Assembly (NCBI GenBank): GCA_026398415.1
Contig: JAPLSY010000085.1
Coordinates: forward strand, 1-64,000
Direction: 5' to 3'
DNA from: Kiritimatiellota bacterium
GTDB taxonomy: Bacteria > Verrucomicrobiota > Kiritimatiellia > JAAZAB01
Length of the DNA: 64,000 nt
Shown here: positions 33,908-41,576 of the stretch, piece after piece
How the letters are laid out: every line of letters begins with the position of its first letter
Numbering within the stretch: the first letter of the stretch is position 1
Made by a program: the position numbers and the translations under genes
Notes under the pieces: model-generated
Database searches by the model: none
What the model was told of the DNA's origin: nothing
The model's input: only the letters and a program-made list of their open reading frames with translations

Positions 33908-34765
33908 GTGATTGTTGATGCGCATGTTCATATTGAGAGTAAAAATGACGGAGCGTTTTATACTCCCCACGAAATCATCGCGGCGATGGATGCCGGCGGG
34001 GTGGATGTGTCAATCGTCTACGGCAATGACCAGGGCGACGCCGGGGCGCGTCCCGCCTGGGCCGGCGACGGAATTCCCGTCGCTACTGAATTTTCCGATG
34101 AGGCCGTTGCGGCATTTTGCGCTGTGTTTCCGGAACGCCTGGTCGGAATAAGTTCCGTCCATCCCGATAGATACCGCCCCGAACTGAAAATTAGGCGTGC
34201 GGTGGAGGAGTTTGGATTGCGGGGGGTAAAGCTGTATCCCCATGCCGGCTTTTATGCGAACGATAGGCGGCTTTATCCGGTTTATGAATATTGCCGGCAA
34301 GCGGGCGTTCCGGTCATCATTCACACCGGTGTAAAGGCCGTGCGTTGGCAGCACATGAAATATAACAACCCCATTTACGCCGATGACGTGGCGACGGATT
34401 TTCCCGGCCTGAATGTCATAATATGCCATGGCGGGTATCCCTGGACGGAGGAATTCTTCGCCGTGGCCGGCACAAATCCCAATGTTCACGTGGATATTTC
34501 GTTCCTGGATTACATCGAAAGAAAATTTGCCGTTCCCGGCCTGACGGAAAAGACCATCAAACGGCTGTTTTCCCTGATCGGTTCCAAACGTTTGCTGTGG
34601 GGGTCGGAAGGACCGTTCATGAATCTGCCGCTTTACGGCGCGCACGGCCCGGAAAATTACAAACAGGGCCAGGATTTCTTGGTGCGGCGTTTCGATTTTC
34701 TGAGTGAAGATGATAAAATAAATATTTTAGGAGCAAATGCCGGACGTCTTTTCCTGGGGAAATGA
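33908..34765 (+). CDS. amidohydrolase-2 family metal-dependent hydrolase
   Basis: I prefer GTG 33908, seven bases after GAAAGG, because the protein then begins directly with VIVDAHVHIES, the first metal-binding strand (HxH). An ATG at 33869 gives 13 extra residues. Later landmarks are LRGVKLYPHAGFY, VPVIIHTGVKA, NVIICHGGYPWTEE and LLWGSEGPF, in the order expected of the ACMSD/LigI branch. Members are decarboxylases or lactonases. As the last gene of the first island unit it could hydrolyse a lactone or decarboxylate a keto acid. Confidence 0.85.
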   Translation: MIVDAHVHIESKNDGAFYTPHEIIAAMDAGGVDVSIVYGNDQGDAGARPAWAGDGIPVATEFSDEAVAAFCAVFPERLVGISSVHPDRYRPELKIRRAVEEFGLRGVKLYPHAGFYANDRRLYPVYEYCRQAGVPVIIHTGVKAVRWQHMKYNNPIYADDVATDFPGLNVIICHGGYPWTEEFFAVAGTNPNVHVDISFLDYIERKFAVPGLTEKTIKRLFSLIGSKRLLWGSEGPFMNLPLYGAHGPENYKQGQDFLVRRFDFLSEDDKINILGANAGRLFLGK

Positions 34766-34834
34766 TTTAGCAAGGCTGTCCCCGATATCATTGATAATAC
34801 CGGCTAAATTCGTGTAATAGAATTTTCCAAACCG

Positions 34835-34858
34835 GCGTCATTGTTCGAAAAACAAAGC
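34835..34858. promoter_or_regulatory. candidate operator, second copy of the LamG-lipoprotein element
   Basis: GCGTCATTGTTCG then AAAAACAAAGC matches 8811-8834 at 23 of 24 positions and carries TTGTT and AACAA half-sites. It lies about 45 bp upstream of the mannosidase start. A CGTGTA word precedes both copies by a similar distance. Confidence 0.55.
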
Positions 34859-34902
34859 AGCATCCTGTTTCTTATGCCATAATATAATAGGTGGAATTAT
34901 AT

Positions 34903-37554
34903 ATGTCCGCTCAATATAGAAAAGAGAAGACAGTGACTGCACACGTTATTTCCCACACGCATTGGGACCGAGAGTGGTATTTTACGTTTCAGGCTTTCAG
35001 GGCGCAACTGATCGAAATGGTGGATTCGCTTCTGGGTGTTTTTAAGGATAATCCGGGATTCAAGTTCATGCTGGACGGACAGACCGTGGCGCTTGAGGAC
35101 TATCTGGAAATTAAACCCGAGAATAAGCGCGTTTTGAAACGGTATATTCGCGCGCGGCGCCTTTTGGTCGGACCGTGGTATGTTCTTCCGGATGAGTTTC
35201 TGCCGGACGGCGAATCCTTGATTCGGAATCTGCTGATTGGTCGTCAGATTGCCGAACAATTAGGCGGCGTGATGAAAGTGGGATATATTCCGGACACGTT
35301 CGGCCATATTGCCGCCTTGCCGCAAATTTTCAGCGGTTTTGGCATTGATAATGCCGTTGTCTGGCGCGGCGTCACCGCCGGTAAAACCGAGTTTTTATGG
35401 CGTGCGCCGGACGGCACGAAAGTTTTTTGTGTCTGGCTGCCCACCGGCTATGGCAACGTCTATTGCCTGGCAAATAATCCTGCCGAAGCCTTGAAACAAA
35501 TATTGGCTGCCAAAGCGAACATTCTTGCCCGGGCCCCAAAAGCGAACGGGCCTTTTCTCATGATGAATGGAGTGGATCACCTGACGCCGCAAGGAAATGT
35601 TCTTCAAATTATAAAAGGAATAAACCGGTTATCGCCGCAATGTCAAGTCAAGCTCAGTACTCTGCCGGATTATATTCAGGCGGTCAGGAAAGAAAAACCC
35701 CGGCTGGATGAAATTTCGGGCGAGTTAATTGACGCAGGCCATTATTTTGCTCATGTTTCCGGCGTGCTTTCTTCAAGAATATATTTGAAGCAGGCCAATG
35801 AAGAAGCGGAGGATATGTTGCGATGTTATGCGGAACCACTGGCAACCAGCGCTTTTTTACTGGGGATGTCATATCCTTCCGGATTGTTGCGCAAAGCATG
35901 GAAGCTGCTTATTCAAAATCATGCGCACGATTCAATTTGCGGCTGTAGCGTCGACGAGGTCCATCGCGACATGTTGCAGCGCTTTAATCATGCCGGGGAG
36001 ATCTCCAAGCATGTCATTCGGAGAAGTTTTGAGCACATTTGGCGAAAGATGGATTTTGCCCGCATTAAAAAGGATGAGAGTCCTGTGCTCCTCTTTAATC
36101 CTCTCAATTTTGTTCGGACGGAAGTCGCCAACATGATCATTGATTTGCCTCCGGGTTCGCATCGTTCCTTGGCGGTTTTTGATGTAGAAGGCAAGCGCTT
36201 GTTGAGCCAGGCAAAATATCTCGGCAAAAATAAGAAACGCTGTTTTTATCCCGGTGAGGTTTCGCGTAAAATCCCGACCTTTCGTGAGCGTGATTTCTGG
36301 GAAATTGTTTTTTTGGCCGAAAATATACCCGCCTTGGGTTGCCAAAGCTTCATCGTTGCTCCTGCCGATATTGACGAAGGGATGAAAGGACCGGCGAACA
36401 TTGGGCAATCGGAGAATTGCCTCGAAAATGAGTATCTGAAATTAAAGGTTCATCACAACGGTACGCTGGAGGTGCTGGATAAACAAAGCGGTTCCCGTTA
36501 TGAAAATCTGCATTATTTCGTGGATGACGGCGATGCGGGCGACGGTTATAATTATTCACCGCCGTTTAAGGATGAAGTTTTTACGACAAAAAATGAAAAT
36601 GCCGAAGTATGCCTGATTGAGAACGGGCCGGTCCGCGCGACTATTAAGGCGCGCATCAAGATCGTTTTGCCGGCGGCGTTGAGCGCCGACAGGCAAGGCC
36701 GAAGTAAAAAGCGATGCGTCTGTTTTATTTCCTCCTTCTTTACCCTACATAAAGCGGCACGGCGCATTGACATTGAAACCCGGGTTGACAACCGGGTAAA
36801 AGATCACCGCTTGCGGATTGCATTCAGACTGGGCGTCAGGTCCAGGTATTCCTATGCGGGCGCCCATTTTGGCGTAATCAAACGAAAAGTAACGGAATTG
36901 GATTATCCCGATTTTAAAAAGGAGGCGGACTTTGGCCTGCATCATCAACGTTACTTTGTGGACTTCGGTGAAGGCCGGAAAAGGCTGGCGGTTTGCGCCA
37001 AAGGACTGCCGCAATATCAGGTTGTTCCCGATGGGACGCTCTATCTGACTCTCTTGCGGTCTGTTGGCTATCTGGTCAGGGAAGATTTGCTTTCGATGAA
37101 ACGTAAAGCGGGACAGAGCGCAATTGCCGATTGGCCGACGCCTGACGCCCAATGTCAGGGAGCTTTGACTTTCAAATACGCCATTATTCCTCATGCGGGG
37201 AATTGGGAGGGAATCGCTCGCGATGCATTCGCTTACCGGGCGTCCTTGCTGCCTTATGTGGGAGAGGAAACAGGAAACGGAATGTTGCCCGGCCAATTCA
37301 GCCTGGCGACGCTGACGGGAACAAGTGTCCAGGTCAGTGCAGTGAAGAAATCCGAAAGAGGCGACTTTTTTGTGGTGCGTTTTTACAATCTTTCTCCCCG
37401 TAAAACACTGGCGAAGTTAAAGCTCAATGGAATGGCTTCGGTAATCAAGCGCTTGAATTTCAACGAAGAACCGCTTAAAACGGCGGAATCGTGTAATTCT
37501 TCCTTCAGGTTAAGGCCCTATGAAATCAAGACAGTAGGGATTTGGATTAAATGA
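34903..37554 (+). CDS. GH38 alpha-mannosidase (cytoplasmic)
   Basis: The ATG at 34903 is eight bases after AGGTGG; GTG 34891 is also in frame. The protein has 883 residues. It starts with the zinc site VISHTHWDREWYFTF (His20, Asp22), continues with LDGQTVALEDYLE, and has the nucleophile Asp131 in GYIPDTFGH. Then come QNHAHDSICGCSVDEVHRDM (helical domain) and the C-terminal beta domains. GH38 enzymes remove alpha-linked mannose. It has no signal peptide. The stop overlaps the metallophosphoesterase start by ATGA, so the two activities are probably used together. Confidence 0.93.
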   Translation: MSAQYRKEKTVTAHVISHTHWDREWYFTFQAFRAQLIEMVDSLLGVFKDNPGFKFMLDGQTVALEDYLEIKPENKRVLKRYIRARRLLVGPWYVLPDEFLPDGESLIRNLLIGRQIAEQLGGVMKVGYIPDTFGHIAALPQIFSGFGIDNAVVWRGVTAGKTEFLWRAPDGTKVFCVWLPTGYGNVYCLANNPAEALKQILAAKANILARAPKANGPFLMMNGVDHLTPQGNVLQIIKGINRLSPQCQVKLSTLPDYIQAVRKEKPRLDEISGELIDAGHYFAHVSGVLSSRIYLKQANEEAEDMLRCYAEPLATSAFLLGMSYPSGLLRKAWKLLIQNHAHDSICGCSVDEVHRDMLQRFNHAGEISKHVIRRSFEHIWRKMDFARIKKDESPVLLFNPLNFVRTEVANMIIDLPPGSHRSLAVFDVEGKRLLSQAKYLGKNKKRCFYPGEVSRKIPTFRERDFWEIVFLAENIPALGCQSFIVAPADIDEGMKGPANIGQSENCLENEYLKLKVHHNGTLEVLDKQSGSRYENLHYFVDDGDAGDGYNYSPPFKDEVFTTKNENAEVCLIENGPVRATIKARIKIVLPAALSADRQGRSKKRCVCFISSFFTLHKAARRIDIETRVDNRVKDHRLRIAFRLGVRSRYSYAGAHFGVIKRKVTELDYPDFKKEADFGLHHQRYFVDFGEGRKRLAVCAKGLPQYQVVPDGTLYLTLLRSVGYLVREDLLSMKRKAGQSAIADWPTPDAQCQGALTFKYAIIPHAGNWEGIARDAFAYRASLLPYVGEETGNGMLPGQFSLATLTGTSVQVSAVKKSERGDFFVVRFYNLSPRKTLAKLKLNGMASVIKRLNFNEEPLKTAESCNSSFRLRPYEIKTVGIWIK

Positions 37555-38780
37555 ATTTATCTTTCATCCAGTTTACCGACATGCATGTCGGATCTTCCGT
37601 GAGTTTTCCCGGGATTGTAAGACAAGCCGGAGAAAATTTAACAAGCGCTATAAATGAAATAAACGATTCAAGCTTCAAGCCGGATTTTATTTTGGCAACA
37701 GGTGACTGTACCAATGCCGGCGGAAACGACCTGCTTATTTATAAGCAATTGATCGGCCGGCTTAACTTGCCGGTGTACAGCATACCTTCCAGCCATGATT
37801 TGGCATTGCGCTCTCTTCCGGGGGGCGGAATGATATTGAATGATAATCCCGAACAATGGGAGAAGAATATCGGTCCGGCCAGGTTTGCTTTCGTCCATAA
37901 TGGCGTAAAGTTGATCTTGTTCGAGCCATTTAAAAAAATGTCGGAAACCCGCGGCGAAAATGATTTTGATGAAAGTGCCCAAGCTTGGCTTGAAGCCGAA
38001 CTTGCCGGCGATGAAAAAACGCCCAAATTTATAGGATATCATATTCCTGTTTTACCGGCCAAAGGCGGCTATATAGGCTGGCGGAATGCGGATAAGTTTT
38101 TAAATCTGATAGGGAAATACAATATTATTGCCTTAATCAGCGGCCATCGGCATAGGAATGCGGAGGATAAAATTGGCAATAATATAACGCAGATTCAAAC
38201 CGGACCTTTGGCCGGTTTTCAGTGGACGGGACTTCCGCCACATTATTGGTTTCCCGTTCGGGCCGGATATCGCATGTTCCGGCTGGAAGGGAATAAAATA
38301 TTCAGTTTTTATAAGGAGGTCGGTGTAAAAAACCAGGTTAACCTGGAACATATCGGCCGGGCTCATACCCAGGGGCCGAGGCCGCAGGTCAGGCCGGCCG
38401 TAATTCACGGCGATTTAACGATCTCAACCCAAGCTTATTCCGAAGAATCAAGGATTAAAAAGGTGGAGTATTCCCTGAAAAACGACAAGTGGCAACCCAT
38501 GGTTAAATACTTCGATGATGTTTGGTCCGAATGGCAGGCTGATCTTGCATTGAAAAAATTAAACAACGGGTTTGACGTGATTGTTGTCCGGTCCGTGAAT
38601 GGCAACGATGAATATGCTTATGATAGCGTCCCTGTTTTAATCAGGAAAGACCCTTCTGATCCGGAGTCAGTCGTCAGCGGTCCGGAAACGGTGTTTGAAT
38701 TGATTACGCAACCGTTGGAAGCGGAATATCTTAATGATCGTCTGATGGGTTTGTTTCCTTGGCGAAGCATCCCGCAGTAA
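37551..38780 (+). CDS. calcineurin-like metallophosphoesterase
   Basis: The 409-residue protein follows the mannosidase with a 4-bp overlap. Its N-terminal half holds the phosphoesterase blocks FIQFTDMHVG (DxH), ILATGDCTN (GD), IGYHIPV and ISGHRHRN (GHxH). The normally invariant GNHD is SSHD here, which may weaken one metal site. The C-terminal 150 residues are a beta domain resembling those of CpdA/GpdQ-like secreted enzymes, but there is no signal peptide. It is likely a phosphodiesterase or phosphomonoesterase acting on the same compound as the mannosidase. Confidence 0.83.
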   Translation: MNLSFIQFTDMHVGSSVSFPGIVRQAGENLTSAINEINDSSFKPDFILATGDCTNAGGNDLLIYKQLIGRLNLPVYSIPSSHDLALRSLPGGGMILNDNPEQWEKNIGPARFAFVHNGVKLILFEPFKKMSETRGENDFDESAQAWLEAELAGDEKTPKFIGYHIPVLPAKGGYIGWRNADKFLNLIGKYNIIALISGHRHRNAEDKIGNNITQIQTGPLAGFQWTGLPPHYWFPVRAGYRMFRLEGNKIFSFYKEVGVKNQVNLEHIGRAHTQGPRPQVRPAVIHGDLTISTQAYSEESRIKKVEYSLKNDKWQPMVKYFDDVWSEWQADLALKKLNNGFDVIVVRSVNGNDEYAYDSVPVLIRKDPSDPESVVSGPETVFELITQPLEAEYLNDRLMGLFPWRSIPQ

Positions 38781-38815
38781 GGGTAAATGGTTGATTTTGG
38801 CGCGCGCATTTAAAA

Positions 38816-38834
38816 ATTGACTCGTAAGGTCAAT
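38816..38834. promoter_or_regulatory. inverted repeat before the cupin gene
   Basis: ATTGAC and GTCAAT form a perfect 6-bp inverted repeat around a 7-base spacer, 16 bp before the cupin start and just upstream of its GGAGAG ribosome-binding site. It may be an operator or a transcript hairpin. Confidence 0.35.
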
Positions 38835-38850
38835 AATACGGAGAGAAAAA

Positions 38851-39291
38851 ATGAGCCAAAAATATATGGTTAATTATGAAAAAATAAAGGATTTGCCTCT
38901 CGTTAGTCGGGAGGATTTCGCGGGGAATTCCGCCCGAATTCTTATCGGCGCCGGCGCCATAAAATCGCACGGATGCATGTTTCGGGCAACTTTCCGACCG
39001 GGGGGCTTTCACGCGACACATCTCCATGCGAAATGCGATGAATTCGTATATATCATTTCCGGTCACGGCCTGAAGGGCGTGGAAGACGAGGTGTATGAAT
39101 TGCGTCCCGGATGTGCCTATTATCTGCCGAAAGGGGTGCCGCATTGGATGCTCAATACGCATGCCACTGAAAACATTGAAGTAGTCGGATTTTATCCGAA
39201 TTCGCCTGATTTTGACGGAACCGGATATAAATACCTGGGGCCAATTCCAAAAAAGGTGAAGCGTCCTAAAAAACGAACTCAGCAGAAATGA
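38851..39291 (+). CDS. small single-domain cupin
   Basis: The 146-residue product contains cupin motif 1 as GGFHATHLHAKCDEFVYIISG (two His, one Glu) and motif 2 as LRPGCAYYLPKGVPHWMLN. It should bind a metal. Small cupins act as sugar isomerases, epimerases, dioxygenases or sensors; the pathway context favours a keto-sugar isomerase. A Lys-rich tail (KKVKRPKKRTQQK) ends the protein. It is preceded by an inverted repeat and a GGAGAG site. Confidence 0.8.
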   Translation: MSQKYMVNYEKIKDLPLVSREDFAGNSARILIGAGAIKSHGCMFRATFRPGGFHATHLHAKCDEFVYIISGHGLKGVEDEVYELRPGCAYYLPKGVPHWMLNTHATENIEVVGFYPNSPDFDGTGYKYLGPIPKKVKRPKKRTQQK

Positions 39292-39358
39292 ATTTCACCG
39301 CGTGCTTTGCCGGAGACGCAGCGAACGCGGAGCAACGAATGGAAGGGGGAATTAATTT

Positions 39359-40351
39359 ATGAAAAACAAATCAAAAACAAAGGATATTTACGAGCTTTCG
39401 ATGGAGCCGAAATGGCGTCAGGACGCCAAAAGGGCCTATACCACCATTTTGAACATGGGTGACCGGGTGAAAATGATCACAGAGGACGACGCGCTTGAGC
39501 TTCTGGCCGGCGCGGTTGATATCCACGTGCATGGCGCGCCGGACCCGGAAATTGACGTCGGCTGGGATCAGCTTGAGATAACAAAGAAAGCCACCGACAT
39601 GGGAATGGGGGCCGTTGTCTTCAAGGCTCATACGATCCCGACCGCGGCCACGGTCTATTATGTCCAGAAGGCGGTGGATGAATATGCCCGAAGCATTGCC
39701 AAAAAACCCGCGAAAGCATTCGGCGGCGTCACCCTTAATTATTATCAAGGCGGCTTGAATCCGGAGGCGGTGCAGATGTGCGCCGACTTGGGCGGCAAGG
39801 TCGTCTGGTTGCCGAGTCACAGTTCGGCCCACCATCGGCGTGTTATGGGCGAATCCGGCGGTATTGAGTTGCTGGATGCGAACGACAAACCGGTGCCTGC
39901 GCTTTACGAAATATTCAAGATCGTGGCTGAAAACGATATGATTCTTGATCCGTGTCATGCCGGCACAAAGCAGAGGTTTGTAATAATCAAAGAGGCCAGG
40001 AAACTTGGAGTTAAAAAGATGGTTATCACCCATCCGAATTGGAATGTCACCAAAGCCACTCATCAACAGATGGCCGAAATGGGCAGAATGGGGGCGTATA
40101 TCGGTTTGTTTATGTATGGGGATGTGCCCAATTTCAACAATCCTAATTGCGACCCGATGGAGATGTTCGAAATCATCAAAAAAGTCGGGCCTGAACATAT
40201 TGTCCTGGCTTCGGATTTGGGGACAGTCGTGAACATGCCGCCATGGGAGGGCATGAAACTTTTCGTGCGCATCCTGCTCGCCAACGGCGTGAAGAAAAGC
40301 GACATAAGGAAAATGTGCCGTAATAATCCGGCTGCCTTGCTCGAACTGTGA
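39359..40351 (+). CDS. DUF6282-like amidohydrolase-fold protein
   Basis: The 330-residue protein resembles what I recall of the DUF6282 family, a poorly characterised group of the metal-dependent hydrolase superfamily. It has GAVDIHVHGAPDPEIDVGW (HxH metal site), VVFKAHTIPTAATVYYV, VVWLPSHSSAHHRRV, VITHPNW and IVLASDLGTVVN. The start follows GGAAGGGGG. The gene is the last of the island and converges on the YchF-like gene 24 bp away. With the amidohydrolase at 33908, the island encodes two such hydrolases; the second may open a lactone or amide. Confidence 0.7.
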   Translation: MKNKSKTKDIYELSMEPKWRQDAKRAYTTILNMGDRVKMITEDDALELLAGAVDIHVHGAPDPEIDVGWDQLEITKKATDMGMGAVVFKAHTIPTAATVYYVQKAVDEYARSIAKKPAKAFGGVTLNYYQGGLNPEAVQMCADLGGKVVWLPSHSSAHHRRVMGESGGIELLDANDKPVPALYEIFKIVAENDMILDPCHAGTKQRFVIIKEARKLGVKKMVITHPNWNVTKATHQQMAEMGRMGAYIGLFMYGDVPNFNNPNCDPMEMFEIIKKVGPEHIVLASDLGTVVNMPPWEGMKLFVRILLANGVKKSDIRKMCRNNPAALLEL

Positions 40352-40375
40352 TTGACGAAGCGGCTTTATCAATCA

Positions 40376-41425
40376 TCAGACATTGAACCGGAAGTGGCAG
40401 ATGTCACCGTCCTCGATCACATAATCCCGGCCCTTGACCTGCGCTTTGCCGTGGGCCTTGGCTTCCGCTTCACCGCCGGCGGCGACGAGATCGTCGAACT
40501 TGATGATTTCCACGCGGATGAAGCCCCTCTCAATATCGCTATGCACCTTGCCGGCCGCCGTGGGTGCGGTGGACCCCTTGCGGATGGTCCAGGCGCGCAC
40601 CTCGTCCTTGCCCACGGTGTAAAACGACATAAGCCCTAATGCGTCGTAAGCCGCCTGGTTCAGCCGGTCCAGGCCGGAAGCCGTGAGGCCCAAATCTTTG
40701 AGATACGCGTCGCGCTCCGCCGGTTCCAGGTCCATGATTTCCTGTTCGATGCGGCAGGAGACCGTGAATATAGCGTCGCCTTTGTGACCCATGGCCTGGT
40801 CCAGGCGATCCTCATCCATATTAAAGACCCAGAGCACCGGCTTGAGGATCAACAGGTTAAGGCTTCGAATGGGCTCGAGTTCGTGGGGGGGGAATGACAG
40901 GGGAACCCATTTCATTTCGGTTTCAATCGTGGTCTTGAGCTTGACTAGCGTCTGTTCCTCCTGGGCCTGCTGGGGTGTCAGCCCGGCGCGTTTTTCCTTG
41001 GCCAGCCGTTCCATGCGCTTTTCGATCAGTTCCAGGTCGGCCAGGAGCAGTTCCGCTTCCAAGGTCAGCCGGTCCCGTTCCGGATCCACGGAACCGGACG
41101 GGTGATAGACTTCAGCGGATGTGAAAGCGCGGACAACCACGCACAGCAAATCGCAGCGCCGGGCGGCCTCCAGCCATTCCCGCTTGGCGTCGCCCAATGC
41201 CATATCCGGACAGAGTGCGATGAGATTTTCGGCATACTTGGTTTTTTCCGGCTTGAAAATCGCGGCAAGCGCATCCACCCGCGCGTCATGGATGAGGGCA
41301 ATGCCTTCAAGCGTTTCACCCGGCTTGAGCGCCGGAAGTCCGCTTGCCCCGCGTCCCCGACCGGTCAACAGCGTGAAAAACGTTTTTTTTCCGGATTGCG
41401 GTAAACCTAATAATGCCACTTTCAT
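40376..41425 (-). CDS. YchF-like P-loop NTPase with degenerate G motifs
   Basis: The 349-residue product has the YchF layout. An N-terminal nucleotide-binding domain starts at VALLGLPQSGKKTFFTLLTG, a helical insert follows, and a C-terminal TGS domain at about residues 265-349 reads FYTVGKDEVRAWTIRKGSTAPTAAG with ERGFIRVEII. YchF binds ATP and ribosomes. Two features differ from ordinary YchF: the P-loop reads GKKT not GKST, and the switch-II DIAGLVKGA segment is replaced by unrelated sequence (ALCPDMALGDA). This paralogue may not hydrolyse nucleotide normally. Confidence 0.8.
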   Translation of the reverse strand: MKVALLGLPQSGKKTFFTLLTGRGRGASGLPALKPGETLEGIALIHDARVDALAAIFKPEKTKYAENLIALCPDMALGDAKREWLEAARRCDLLCVVVRAFTSAEVYHPSGSVDPERDRLTLEAELLLADLELIEKRMERLAKEKRAGLTPQQAQEEQTLVKLKTTIETEMKWVPLSFPPHELEPIRSLNLLILKPVLWVFNMDEDRLDQAMGHKGDAIFTVSCRIEQEIMDLEPAERDAYLKDLGLTASGLDRLNQAAYDALGLMSFYTVGKDEVRAWTIRKGSTAPTAAGKVHSDIERGFIRVEIIKFDDLVAAGGEAEAKAHGKAQVKGRDYVIEDGDICHFRFNV

Positions 41426-41576
41426 GCTGGTCCCCGATCTGATAAGTTATTCAAATCTAATTATATGGATCTGTGCTGGTATTGAATGAATTGTTAAGGT
41501 AACGCGTCATGGTGTCAATTCTGAAAATTGGCGCCGTGATGCTAAACATCGGTGGTCGCGCTGCCGGAGGTTGCGA

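Noticed and set aside
34878-34890. TATAAT-like -10 before the mannosidase
   Set aside because: No -35 lies 16-18 bases upstream, and the predicted start of transcription would fall after the ribosome-binding site.
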